From assembly GCF_016907895.1 (NCBI RefSeq), contig NZ_JAFBCV010000004.1, forward strand, positions 1 to 64,000: a stretch of 64,000 bases of DNA. Reading direction: 5' to 3'. This document shows positions 46,840 to 54,422 of the stretch, piece by piece; the stretch's first letter is position 1; the number at the start of each line of letters is the position of its first letter. The position numbers were made by a program, and so were the translations under genes. This DNA comes from Shouchella xiaoxiensis. Its GTDB lineage: Bacteria > Bacillota > Bacilli > Bacillales > Bacillaceae_D. The notes beneath the pieces were generated by a model, which searched no databases, was not told the origin of the DNA, and saw nothing but the letters and a program-made list of their open reading frames with translations.

Positions 46840-47195
46840 GCCGCGGGGAATGGCGCAAAGTCACCGCCTTTCAGAACTACGCAGGCGAGCCGTACCTAGT
46901 GTTCACATATGACGCGTGGTTTAACGAAGGCGAGAGCGTTGTGTATTTCGTTTCCGACTGGCACCGCGAGCTAATACAAGCTGATATTACGGCGAAGTGG
47001 CGTAATGACATATTCGAGGTAGGCGGTGAGGTCGTTATTGCAACCGTGGACCCGGCGACGTTTTCGGATGCTGAATTTTACGAATTGCGGCGGAAATTGC
47101 TAGAGACGTCCTTACTCCGCTTCCTATACGAAATGGCTCTGCGCGACCCCGAACTTAATTACGGATTGGAGGCGCTTCTCGATGAAAAGCCTTGA
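46836..47195 (+). CDS. Small protein, paralogue A
   Basis: A 119-residue protein with a GTG start overlapping the previous stop (GTGA). Its middle, YDAWFNEGESVVYFVSDWHREL...VVIATVDPATFSDAEFYELRRKLLETSLLRFLYE, aligns along its length with the protein at 47354-47743 (YDGYLSEESKVVYWVEDNG...IHLATISDPTKFNLNDATSWHRKLNSASLFDFIVA). The two are divergent paralogues. Function unknown. Confidence 0.6.
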   Translation: MSRGEWRKVTAFQNYAGEPYLVFTYDAWFNEGESVVYFVSDWHRELIQADITAKWRNDIFEVGGEVVIATVDPATFSDAEFYELRRKLLETSLLRFLYEMALRDPELNYGLEALLDEKP

Positions 47196-47361
47196 CGCGC
47201 GGATAGCTTACTATTTGCGGAAGACGAACGAGAACTTTACGGATGTGGTGCGGCAGGACAGAACGCAGAAGAAGCGCAGGAACGCGCGGTTGGTGGCGTA
47301 CAAGACGGAACTTAGTAAACGATGCACAGAACATAAAAATGGAGGGTTCTATAATGCCTAA
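47182..47361 (+). CDS. Small basic protein bridging the two paralogues
   Basis: A 59-residue, strongly basic peptide (MKSLDARIAYYLRKTNENF..., then RTQKKRRNARLVAYKTELSK) that overlaps both neighbours (14 nt upstream, 8 nt downstream). A GGAGGCG about 10 nt before the ATG supports translation. It may bind nucleic acid; no family recognised. Confidence 0.5.
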   Translation: MKSLDARIAYYLRKTNENFTDVVRQDRTQKKRRNARLVAYKTELSKRCTEHKNGGFYNA

Positions 47362-47743
47362 ATTAACCAAAGTGAAAGTTCAAACGGTTCTTATTGAGTG
47401 GAATGGGGCTGTATGTGTTGATATTTATGACGGGTATCTTTCTGAGGAATCAAAAGTAGTTTATTGGGTAGAGGATAACGGTTTGATGCTCAATACTTAT
47501 CTTGTAAACGAAATGAACGGTACTTACCAAACCGACTCTGATACCGACATTCACTTGGCAACTATTTCAGATCCGACTAAATTTAATCTAAATGATGCTA
47601 CTAGTTGGCATCGGAAGCTTAATTCAGCATCCTTGTTTGATTTCATCGTAGCTGAGCGTGGTGAGATAGGTGGTAACGATTTGCGTCTATCCGGATTTCT
47701 TAAAATGGATACTAAAGGTTCTAGACTAAGAGGAGTTGTTTGA
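47354..47743 (+). CDS. Small protein, paralogue B
   Basis: A 129-residue protein, starting at the ATG at 47354 after GGAGGG, related throughout to the protein at 46836-47195. Base composition is closer to the AT-rich host than paralogue A, which suggests the two copies arrived separately or have diverged long ago. Function unknown. Confidence 0.58.
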   Translation: MPKLTKVKVQTVLIEWNGAVCVDIYDGYLSEESKVVYWVEDNGLMLNTYLVNEMNGTYQTDSDTDIHLATISDPTKFNLNDATSWHRKLNSASLFDFIVAERGEIGGNDLRLSGFLKMDTKGSRLRGVV

Positions 47744-47744
47744 A

Positions 47745-48074
47745 ATGAGAAACTTCTACCGGGAGCTTGAAAACTTGAAAACGCAACTTGAAGAGGATTT
47801 CAACTACTATAACACGCGTCAAAGTATGATAGATAAGCGCATCAAGCTTCTGCAAGATCGTAACCACATCGCTCAGAACGCCGAGGAGTTAGAAATGATG
47901 CTTAAGGCGCGTCGCGAAGTAAAGGAGCGAGTCGTTCAGCTTCTACCGCTTAGGGATATGTTCAAACATGAGTGGGACGAGGTTAAGGACAGGCTAAAGC
48001 GCGCGGAAGAGAATAGAGTACGCATACAAAACGATTTAAGAAAGGCGAGACTGCTTGAAAAAGAAATTGTATAG
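47745..48074 (+). CDS. Coiled-coil protein, unknown
   Basis: A 109-residue, almost entirely helical, charged protein (ELENLKTQLEEDFNYYN, then LLQDRNHIAQNAEELEMMLKARREVKERVVQLL, then VKDRLKRAEENRVRIQNDLRKARLLEKE) predicted to form a coiled coil. The ATG at 47745 follows GAGGAG. Last gene of the operon before a terminator. Confidence 0.58.
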   Translation: MRNFYRELENLKTQLEEDFNYYNTRQSMIDKRIKLLQDRNHIAQNAEELEMMLKARREVKERVVQLLPLRDMFKHEWDEVKDRLKRAEENRVRIQNDLRKARLLEKEIV

Positions 48075-48084
48075 GCAAATCGAC

Positions 48085-48113
48085 GACTTCTCCGGGTGGG
48101 GAGGTCTTTTTTT
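48085..48113 (+). terminator. Terminator of the small-gene operon
   Basis: Stem GACTTCTCC with GGGGAGGTC, loop GGGT-like, then seven T. Confidence 0.75.
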
Positions 48114-48122
48114 ATGCTTGAA

Positions 48123-48735
48123 GTGTCCGAAAACAATAAGTCACCGGACATAATTAGTATAAGCGAAAAGTTTTATTAAAAGTGTGCGAAAAGGCAAAGT
48201 CACATCGTATATATAAGTATAAGGAAAAATTCTCAAAAAAAAGTGAACCACGAAGCCAAGTCACATAGCATAACTAGTATAGGTATTTTCTTCGTAAGTA
48301 CACGAATCTAAGTTGACTGTCGTAGTATTAAATGAATCTGCGAAAAAAAATTTTTGTGAAAAATGACCCAAAAGCCCAAGTCACATAGCATAACTAGTAT
48401 AGACTTTTTTAGTGAAAATCAGATTTGTCCCAAATGGGACGAGAAGTGCACGTTTTTAATTCGGAGGTTGTAGTAATTATTAGATGATTTTAGTGAATAA
48501 GTGTCCGAAAACAATAAGTCACCGGACATAATTTAGTATAGTTTTTAATTTTTGGTGTGCGATATCGATTTGGCATACGTCAAAATTATATAAGGGGGTT
48601 AATTAGTGTTAAGTTGTGCGAAACCAGAATTCTAGTTGTTTATATAAATATAAGAAATATTTTTATCATACTTTTGTCCCGAAAACCAAATATTTGTCCC
48701 AATTGCTAATGTATCAATCCAATACAGTAAGTATA
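48123..48735 (+). repeat. Non-coding array of phased repeats upstream of the ParB-like gene
   Basis: No gene lies between 48075 and 48775. Instead a unit of about 40 bp recurs: GTG(T/A)(C/A)C near its start, AAGTCAC in the middle and TAGTATA at its end. Clear copies end at 48161, 48221, 48281, 48401 and 48540, so the first four are spaced 60, 60 and 120 bp. Degenerate copies end near 48330, 48594, 48651 and 48735. Copies 1 and 5 also contain TGTCCG-N15-CGGACA. The array may be iterons, a centromere, or a battery of promoters with TAGTATA as -10. Confidence 0.75.
48427..48440. promoter_or_regulatory. Palindrome GTCCC-N4-GGGAC, copy 1
   Basis: GTCCCAAATGGGAC, flanked as TGTCCC-N3-TGGGACG, matches a second palindrome at 50255-50268. 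Half-sites TTTGTCCC recur at 48673 and 48693, 20 bp apart, shortly before the ParB-like gene. Probable protein-binding site. Confidence 0.5.
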
Positions 48736-48775
48736 GGGAACTTCTTTTGAACAAAAAAACGAGAGGATGATTGCT

Positions 48776-49570
48776 GTGGTTAACAATTATGAAAAAGTAG
48801 AGGTTGCTAAGCTAAAGGTTTCTGATTTTCAAGTTTGGTCAGAGATGGACGCAGGCACTTACGAACAGTTTGAGGCGGATATTAACGAACACGGACAACA
48901 CAACCCTATCATTGTTGATGAGGAATATGTGGTTTTGGATGGGCACCACCGCCTAAGAGCATTGAAAAAGCTAAACATACAATTTGCAATCGTAAATGTT
49001 CAGTTCGATCTATCGGAAGATGAGAAACTTGAAATAGCATATAGAGCTAATTCAGCGAGGAGGAATATCACGCAAGCAGAAAGGAAAGCGCAAGCTTTTA
49101 AGTTACGTAAGGACCATAAGCTACCGTATAGGAAGATAGCGGAACATGTAGGAGTCGGTAAAAGTACGATAGAAAGATGGTTAAACGAAACAAGTGATAG
49201 TAAGCCTGACAAAAAGAAAGCTCCTTCTAAGGGTGAAGAAAAACTCGCGCAAGCACAAGATGAGAATCTAGCGCTTAGAAAGGAGATTCAAACATTGAAA
49301 GAACAAAAGAGAATCCAAGAACGGACCATCGAACGGCTTGAAATGGACCTACTTTCTGCAAGATTGTTCGCAGGAGGAAGCGACAACGGGCTAAGAGTGT
49401 TTGCGCAGTTTGTGGGCGAGAGAGAAGAAGCGTCAGCCACGGAGATAAGAAGATCGCTTCGAAAGGCGCAGGGGAAAGCTCATCCGGACAATCCCGATTC
49501 TACTTGGTTATCGCAACGCTATAACGCATCGCGGGAATTATTCGAGCAACTATACAAGGAGGTGTCCTAG
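48776..49570 (+). CDS. ParB-like DNA-binding protein (no ParA partner)
   Basis: A 264-residue protein: N-terminal ParB/Srx domain (about 10-95; DINEHGQHNPIIVDEEYVVLDGHHRLRALKKL), HTH (LPYRKIAEHVGVGKSTIERWL), coiled coil (about 155-195), and a C-terminal basic region. A GTG at 48776 with AGAGGA at 8 nt is a better start than ATG 48767, which abuts the ribosome site. Could be a partition, copy-control or transcription factor acting on the adjacent repeat array. Coupled to the next gene by a 1 nt overlap. Confidence 0.78.
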   Translation: MVNNYEKVEVAKLKVSDFQVWSEMDAGTYEQFEADINEHGQHNPIIVDEEYVVLDGHHRLRALKKLNIQFAIVNVQFDLSEDEKLEIAYRANSARRNITQAERKAQAFKLRKDHKLPYRKIAEHVGVGKSTIERWLNETSDSKPDKKKAPSKGEEKLAQAQDENLALRKEIQTLKEQKRIQERTIERLEMDLLSARLFAGGSDNGLRVFAQFVGEREEASATEIRRSLRKAQGKAHPDNPDSTWLSQRYNASRELFEQLYKEVS

Positions 49571-50010
49571 TGGAGGGGAGTCATAAAGTATACGTAAAAA
49601 CTGAGCCGATGGACGATTCCTTTTTTATTAAGCTACCGTCTAATCTTGCTCACTACGTTTATATAAGCGGCTACAAAGCCGAAATGAATTATCTATACGC
49701 GCTAATTGTCGATCATTTCAGCGTAGAAAAAGGCTTCGCCTATCCATCGCAACTAAGGTTGGCGCGGCTATACGGCAAGGACCTAAAAACCTTACGGAAT
49801 CACCTTCGAAAGCTGCGCGAGGTTAAGTTGATTGATTACGAGGAGGAGGCGCCAACAAAAGTTTATGTCCCGCTTGTCCCACTTACGCAAGAGGAATTGT
49901 GGGCGCAGGCTCCCGAAGCTGAACGAAGATATAAAGATGTGGTTAAAAAAGAGTCGGACGAGCGTATGCGGGGCGCCGAAAATTGGGCAAGGAGTAAGTG
50001 GTACCGGTAA
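49570..50010 (+). CDS. Helix-turn-helix protein, replication-module type
   Basis: A 146-residue protein with a GTG start overlapping the previous stop. Residues 35-95 make a winged HTH (KAEMNYLYALIVDHFSVEKGFAYPSQLRLARLYGKDLKTLRNHLRKLREVKLIDY) of the type at the N-terminus of plasmid/phage replication initiators and regulators. The C-terminal third is charged and helical. Together with the ParB-like gene it forms a two-gene unit, presumably for maintenance or copy control. Confidence 0.65.
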   Translation: MEGSHKVYVKTEPMDDSFFIKLPSNLAHYVYISGYKAEMNYLYALIVDHFSVEKGFAYPSQLRLARLYGKDLKTLRNHLRKLREVKLIDYEEEAPTKVYVPLVPLTQEELWAQAPEAERRYKDVVKKESDERMRGAENWARSKWYR

Positions 50011-50299
50011 ATTTTCCCGGTATGTATGAGGAAATTTTCCTTATGACGTCGGAACTTTTTCCCGGTTAACTATATTTAGTAACTAGATTTAATAAACAAG
50101 ATTTAAAGTAATTGCAAAGGCAATTCGGGAAGAAGACCACTTCCCTCAGCTTGCGTCAAGAAGAACACTTTCCTTAGCCATAGAAACCGCGAAAATCTTT
50201 AAATATAAGAGAAAGAGCGAACGCGATAAAAGAATGTAACGCCACCGCTCGCCTGTCCCGCTTGGGACGCCAACTTTTACTCACGAAAGGGGAACTCGC
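50011..50299. other. Non-coding interval with inverted repeats
   Basis: No gene seen. It holds TTTTCCCGGT-type repeats (50013-50070, including GGAAATTTTCC), ATTGC-N4/5-GCAAT near 50111-50124, GGGAAG...CTTCCC (50127-50145) and the second GTCCC-N4-GGGAC palindrome at 50255-50268, which lies 30 nt before the next gene. AT-rich DNA with nested dyads after two DNA-binding genes could include an origin or a regulatory region. Confidence 0.5.
50255..50268. promoter_or_regulatory. Palindrome GTCCC-N4-GGGAC, copy 2
   Basis: GTCCCGCTTGGGAC, flanked as TGTCCC-N3-TGGGACG exactly as at 48427. Its place in front of the 50300 gene fits an operator. Confidence 0.5.
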
Positions 50300-51070
50300 A
50301 TGTACAACGCTGAGAAAACACGTAAACGCATCGATCGCCCGACCCGAGGCGAAAAAGCGCTACAGGACGCCGTTAGAAAATTTTGGGACGCTCACTACAC
50401 GAAACCTACGGGTACAGACGCCCGGAACGAATTGGTTGCGGAATTCCTAGCCATGCAGCCAGTAGATTCGGTCGCGTTGGACAAGCCGTTTATCGTTCAT
50501 CCTGCTACGCGTAAGAAAGTAAAACAGGCGTCCGTCACACTAATGGAAGTTCTCGGCGATTTTATCATGCGACCGCTGACGTCTACGGAGAAAGCCGAAG
50601 AGTATCCGGTCTGGTCGCAAGAAATGGAAGTCGCCCGAACGAAGCGACGCAAGGAAAACGAGAGGCACATTTACTTTCAAGGATGGGAGGACGGACTCAC
50701 CGAAGGAAAGCAGATTCCGCGCTTTGTAGTAACGGAAGATCAAATCAAACAGGAGGAACCGCGCATCGATCCGCCAACGGTCAAGGAGTTCCGATCTAGC
50801 TTGCGGCATGTGAAAATGTACGCTGGTCACTATGCGGCTGATTGGGCGGAAGAACGCGGGCTAAAACCGTTGAAGGTAGTCGGTAAGATTAAGCGATTAG
50901 ACCTCGCAAGAGTCCGAGAATGTGACGTCTGTGGCGGCGCCTTTTACGCTCATGACTTACGTATGATTAGCTGCGATTGCCAGCCGGCGAGTACGTCAAA
51001 AAACCTGTCGCAATGCCAGTTAGACGCGAAGAAAATGCCCGATTTAAGGACAGAGAAAACCATAAGTTAA
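50300..51070 (+). CDS. Protein with C-terminal zinc-finger-like motif, unknown
   Basis: A 256-residue charged protein. The C-terminal region has C-x2-C (CDVCGGAF) followed 11-14 residues later by C-D-C (MISCDCQ), a plausible zinc site. The rest is helical and rich in Arg, Lys and Glu with no recognised domain. AAAGGGGAACTCGC precedes the ATG. Possibly nucleic-acid-binding. Confidence 0.6.
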   Translation: MYNAEKTRKRIDRPTRGEKALQDAVRKFWDAHYTKPTGTDARNELVAEFLAMQPVDSVALDKPFIVHPATRKKVKQASVTLMEVLGDFIMRPLTSTEKAEEYPVWSQEMEVARTKRRKENERHIYFQGWEDGLTEGKQIPRFVVTEDQIKQEEPRIDPPTVKEFRSSLRHVKMYAGHYAADWAEERGLKPLKVVGKIKRLDLARVRECDVCGGAFYAHDLRMISCDCQPASTSKNLSQCQLDAKKMPDLRTEKTIS

Positions 51071-51076
51071 TGTAGG

Positions 51077-51103
51077 GATGATTACTGGCGCGCGGTAATT
51101 ATC
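51077..51103. promoter_or_regulatory. Dyad upstream of the XRE gene
   Basis: GATGATTAC (51077-51085) and GTAATTATC (51095-51103) form an imperfect inverted repeat (8 of 9) around a GC-rich centre. It could be an operator for the adjacent XRE protein or a terminator stem for the gene before it; there is no T-run. Confidence 0.4.
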
Positions 51104-51154
51104 TAACTATGAATATTTTATTTAACCATTATGTAAGGAAAGGGAGGGAAGGAA

Positions 51155-51379
51155 ATGAATAGAGAGATATTTAGAGCACTTCGATTAAAAGAGGGACTAA
51201 CACAAAAAGAATTTGCCTCTATTTTAGGAGTGTCTACCTCGTCGGTTGAAGCTATTGAGACAGGACGTAGAAATATAAGTGATAAGGTGCGCGCGAAGTT
51301 AGCACAGGAATATCCATTAGATGAATCTTATTTTACTTATTTCGATCAATACGAAAAACTACAAAGTAACCCATTTTAA
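51155..51379 (+). CDS. XRE-family HTH regulator
   Basis: A 74-residue protein consisting almost only of an XRE HTH (ALRLKEGLTQKEFASILGVSTSSVEAIETGRRNISDKVRAKLAQEY). GGGAGGGAAGGAA precedes the ATG. It may regulate the following operon or act as a Cro/CI-type switch with the leftward HTH gene at 58576. Confidence 0.82.
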   Translation: MNREIFRALRLKEGLTQKEFASILGVSTSSVEAIETGRRNISDKVRAKLAQEYPLDESYFTYFDQYEKLQSNPF

Positions 51380-51417
51380 TTATATGTCAATTGAAGGGAG
51401 ATTGCAAGAGGTGACTA

Positions 51418-51744
51418 TTGAGTGATAACGAGTTTTACAAATTAGCCCGCACGGGTTGCGCGAACCATAACAACGCAGATAATACGTGCTACGTACTCGA
51501 CGCGCCGTGTCAGCCGATGCGCTGTATTTACTTTCAAAACGCTGTTCTCGAAATGGACGAAGCACTAAAACGTCGCTACTGGACGCAAAGAGGCGCGGTC
51601 TATGACGACGTTAAAACCTGCGCTGCCTGTTCGGACACTTTCGAACGTAAATCGAATCGGCAGAAATATTGCCCGGATTGCGCTGCGGATCGTAAACGTA
51701 CGAGAAGTCGCGAAGGTATGGCGAAAAACAGACGTAACAGTTAA
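51418..51744 (+). CDS. Cysteine-rich VLP-type protein
   Basis: A 108-residue protein with C-x9-C-x6-C-x4-C near the N-terminus (TGCANHNNADNTCYVLDAPCQPMRCIYFQNAVLEMDEAL), matching the cysteine-rich VLP domain known from Gram-positive mobile elements, and a C-terminal zinc ribbon CAACSDTFERKSNRQKYCPDCAADRKR. The TTG start at 51418 follows AGAGGTG. Role unknown. Confidence 0.65.
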   Translation: MSDNEFYKLARTGCANHNNADNTCYVLDAPCQPMRCIYFQNAVLEMDEALKRRYWTQRGAVYDDVKTCAACSDTFERKSNRQKYCPDCAADRKRTRSREGMAKNRRNS

Positions 51745-51875
51745 TCTTTCGAAGCGTAAATGCGTGATCTCGCCTTGTTTTAAGCACGATACAGCAACGT
51801 TTGATTAGCGCGGAACCAAATACCTTAGTAAGCCGTTTTATGGCGTCAAACTATTAACAAACGGAGGCGGTATCT

Positions 51876-52094
51876 ATGCGGGAAGCAAAGTTAAAGTTCG
51901 AGATAAAAGTGGCGGGAGTCGGCGTCTATCAGTCGGTATATGAGCTAGTGTGCGCGGAGACAGGCGAGCAGTTGGCGTTTGAAGTAATGGAGCATCCGCG
52001 AAAGACTCATTCCGGGGTAACGGCAAGCGTCAAAAGTCGCGTAGAGGCGAAGCTGGCGGAATTAAATTACATGCTAAGAGAGGAGGCGGAATAA
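51876..52094 (+). CDS. Small protein, unknown
   Basis: A 72-residue beta-then-helix protein (KLKFEIKVAGVGVYQSVYELVCAETGEQLAFEVMEHP, then a helix with Lys/Glu). ACGGAGGCGG precedes the ATG. Stop and next ATG overlap by 1 nt (TAATG). First gene of the long rightward operon that ends in the tape-measure gene. The 130 nt before it hold no gene. Confidence 0.58.
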   Translation: MREAKLKFEIKVAGVGVYQSVYELVCAETGEQLAFEVMEHPRKTHSGVTASVKSRVEAKLAELNYMLREEAE

Positions 52095-52219
52095 TGGATA
52101 TCAACAAATTTGGTCTAATCTTATCACAGATTATTGTAGGTGTTTGTACTTTATTGATACTAACAATTGGTGTTGGGTTAGCATTTCAATACATCATTAA
52201 ACCATTATTTAATTTATAG
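52094..52219 (+). CDS. 41-residue single-pass membrane peptide
   Basis: MDINKFG, then one hydrophobic helix (LILSQIIVGVCTLLILTIGVGLAFQYII) and a short tail. AGGAGGCGG upstream and a 1 nt overlap with the previous gene support expression. The size and shape would fit a holin-like or regulatory peptide, but that is speculation. Confidence 0.55.
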   Translation: MDINKFGLILSQIIVGVCTLLILTIGVGLAFQYIIKPLFNL

Positions 52220-52230
52220 GAGGCAATCAG

Positions 52231-52374
52231 GTGAGAAATAAAAAATGGAAAAAGAAATATAAAGAACCTCATGTGTGGCATGAGCAATTTACATGGAGAG
52301 GCGATCCAGTCGCTTTAGAAGCACTCGAACATATCAAAGGAATCGGTTATGGAACTAGAGGAGGATTTAACTAA
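52231..52374 (+). CDS. 47-residue basic peptide
   Basis: GTG start after AGGAGGCAATCAG, encoding a peptide with a Lys-rich N-terminus (RNKKWKKKYKEPHVWHEQF) and a glycine-rich tail. Its stop overlaps the next ATG (TAATG), so it is part of the operon. Unknown. Confidence 0.5.
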   Translation: MRNKKWKKKYKEPHVWHEQFTWRGDPVALEALEHIKGIGYGTRGGFN

Positions 52375-53138
52375 TGGGATTATTTACGACGGCTAAGAAT
52401 TTCCTAAGTGGTATTGAGGAGAAGCGGCAATCCTTATTCAATAGGCAAGGAGCAATTAAAACGAAAATTGAAGAGCTGAAACAAGAGAAAGAAGATTTAT
52501 TGGCGTCTTTCGATCCTGAGAAACCTTACGATCCTAAACCAATACAGAAGCTAGAAAGTTCAATAGAAACCGCCCAACTAGAATTAGATGCGTTAGCTTC
52601 TTACAAAAATAAATCTAGTGATGGTGACTATGATTCGCGAGTTGAAGAAATAGAAAAGATACGACAAGAGTTAAAAAACAGCTCGGCTACCAACAAAGAG
52701 GCATCCGTTAAAGCGCTAGATAAGATTGAAGAAGCCAAAAAGACGTTTTTAGAAGCACAGAAAAATTATTATGACATTAAGGCGAGGAATGATGCTGAGG
52801 TAATGGAGGCTCAGGATTTGATAAAGATTCTATCCTCACCTTTCAATCAGCGGGTCGATTATCTTAGACGTGAGCAAGAACGTCTCGGACATGAGCTATA
52901 TAAAATTACTCCTTCTATAGGCGGTAAAGCTTCTAATCAGTCTGAAATTGACTCAGTACAGAACGAACTAAATTTAATACGTCGTGAAATTGTAAAGCTA
53001 GAGGATCATAAAGCCACGAAGTATTCGGGTGGTGTGGACAGTCTTAAGACATTTAGAAATGAAAATGGCGCAACCATCTACTTTATACATGACAAAGAGC
53101 AATTGGATGCGGCAGAAAAAGGACAAATAAAACAATAA
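52374..53138 (+). CDS. Coiled-coil protein, unknown
   Basis: A 254-residue, nearly all-helical protein with several coiled-coil stretches (about 15-50, 55-75, 85-135, 155-230). The N-terminus MGLFTTAKNFLSGIEEKRQ is amphipathic. Such proteins serve as scaffolds or tail-assembly chaperones in phages, but there is no sequence match to name one. Coupled to the previous gene, 14 nt before the next. Confidence 0.55.
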   Translation: MGLFTTAKNFLSGIEEKRQSLFNRQGAIKTKIEELKQEKEDLLASFDPEKPYDPKPIQKLESSIETAQLELDALASYKNKSSDGDYDSRVEEIEKIRQELKNSSATNKEASVKALDKIEEAKKTFLEAQKNYYDIKARNDAEVMEAQDLIKILSSPFNQRVDYLRREQERLGHELYKITPSIGGKASNQSEIDSVQNELNLIRREIVKLEDHKATKYSGGVDSLKTFRNENGATIYFIHDKEQLDAAEKGQIKQ

Positions 53139-53152
53139 TTGGAGGCGTTTTT

Positions 53153-53845
53153 ATGGAAAAACAAGTATTTATGTTAAGTAGTCATGATGAACAGGGTAGG
53201 ACATACGACGAAAATCGAATTTATAGCTTCTCAAACGAAGAAGCTGACCAGCTCGTTACTAGCGGTAAAGCTGCGAATATTGATTTCCCGTATCTATCCG
53301 CTTATAAATCCGATGCAGAGCAGGCGGTTAAGCGTTACAAGGCGAAGCGCGACGAGATTAAGACGTCAGAGCGCTACGATTCTAACGAGAGTGAGCGCCA
53401 ATACCAGTTGAAATCCGTGAGACAAGAGCTAGACGACTATATTTCAGCTAAAAAAGAGGAATATGCGGTCGAATTAGAGGCTAATTATCGCATTGAGGCG
53501 GGAAAGGCTTTCAGTGTAGACGTTTCACCTGATGCGCAGAGCTTCGTTGATTCTGTAAAGGCTCAGTTTGCAAGTGGTATAAACAGCGACGACCTATCAC
53601 ATATACTCATTGCTCGACTAAAATCGGCGTCAGACGAAGAGAAGCACGCTTTTGCCTTATCTTATCCGAGTATTAAGACATACATTCCCAAAGAGTATCA
53701 ACCATATCTAGAACCGTTTGCTAAGTATGCTAATAGTGCTGGAAAAGCAATTCTTAATTGCAAGATTTTGCGTGAACTACCTACATCGTTCAGTCCTTTC
53801 CGCGCATACGAGACTATGAAGACGGTAGAAAACTATGGCAAGTAA
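53153..53845 (+). CDS. Unknown protein with helical centre
   Basis: A 230-residue protein. N-terminal beta part (MEKQVFMLSSHDEQGRTYDENRIYSFSNEEADQLV), a charged coiled-coil centre (about 50-110), and a C-terminal globular part (SVDVSPDAQSFVDSVKAQFASGINSDDLSHILIARLKSAS). GGAGGCG precedes the ATG. It overlaps the next gene by 11 nt. The layout is reminiscent of small phage scaffolding proteins, but this is inference. Confidence 0.55.
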   Translation: MEKQVFMLSSHDEQGRTYDENRIYSFSNEEADQLVTSGKAANIDFPYLSAYKSDAEQAVKRYKAKRDEIKTSERYDSNESERQYQLKSVRQELDDYISAKKEEYAVELEANYRIEAGKAFSVDVSPDAQSFVDSVKAQFASGINSDDLSHILIARLKSASDEEKHAFALSYPSIKTYIPKEYQPYLEPFAKYANSAGKAILNCKILRELPTSFSPFRAYETMKTVENYGK

Positions 53846-54059
53846 CGAGTTTGAGAGCAAGGTAAACTCAAAAGTACAGAAATCGCGAGAAGACTCGTAT
53901 AGCGGCGTTGACCCATCATTCAAACTTTTTGGTAATCCGGGTCCGGGGCGTGCAAAACCAATTCCAATAGATCGAGCGAACGATGGCGCTCAACTATATA
54001 GGAAATTGAAACAAGAAGGCAAAATAAAGCACACAAAGGGGCTTGATTATGGAAATTAA
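53835..54059 (+). CDS. Small unknown protein
   Basis: A 74-residue hydrophilic protein (KVNSKVQKSREDSYSGVDPSFKLFGNPGPGRAKPIPIDRANDGAQLYRKLKQEGKIKHTKGLDYGN) with a short helical start and Gly/Pro-rich middle. Overlaps both neighbours, so translation is coupled. No family recognised. Confidence 0.52.
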   Translation: MASNEFESKVNSKVQKSREDSYSGVDPSFKLFGNPGPGRAKPIPIDRANDGAQLYRKLKQEGKIKHTKGLDYGN

Positions 54060-54357
54060 ATTGACTTTTAAAGAGAATGAAGGACCGAATGCGACATACC
54101 ACCACAATATTTCTACTGAAATTAAGATAGGAGAGAATGTTACAACTACAGCCTACACTAATAAGTCTTATATTGATCTTGCTGAAATCTCGCTTCAATC
54201 CGGGTTTTATAGGCTGGCTGCTGGAAGACTGAAAGACGTTAGTGTCGTTATTATTGAAGCAGAAGGCTTCGAGACACCCGAAAGCATCCAACAGTATTTA
54301 AATGATAAATATTCAGTTCATAAGGAAATTAAAGAGGTTACGTTTAAGGCTCGCTAA
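54049..54357 (+). CDS. Small unknown protein
   Basis: A 102-residue protein with a beta-rich N-terminal half (MEIKLTFKENEGPNATYHHNISTEIKIGENVTTTAYTN) and a helical C-terminal half. ATG at 54049 after AAAGGGG; it overlaps the previous stop by 11 nt. A hairpin with T-run follows. No family recognised. Confidence 0.55.
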   Translation: MEIKLTFKENEGPNATYHHNISTEIKIGENVTTTAYTNKSYIDLAEISLQSGFYRLAAGRLKDVSVVIIEAEGFETPESIQQYLNDKYSVHKEIKEVTFKAR

Positions 54358-54379
54358 TACAGCGGGCTTTTTTATTTTT
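54349..54379 (+). terminator. Terminator or attenuator before the tail genes
   Basis: Stem GCTCGCT with AGCGGGC (one G-T pair), loop AATAC, then TTTTTTATTTTT. Confidence 0.65.
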
Positions 54380-54422
54380 ATCATAAAGGTCAAAGTTAAT
54401 CAAAGTCAAAGGAGAGGTAAAA

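Noticed and set aside
48123-48735. CRISPR array in the repeat region of the element
   Set aside because: Repeats are long, imperfect and share conserved ends rather than identical repeats with unique spacers of constant length, and no cas genes are nearby.
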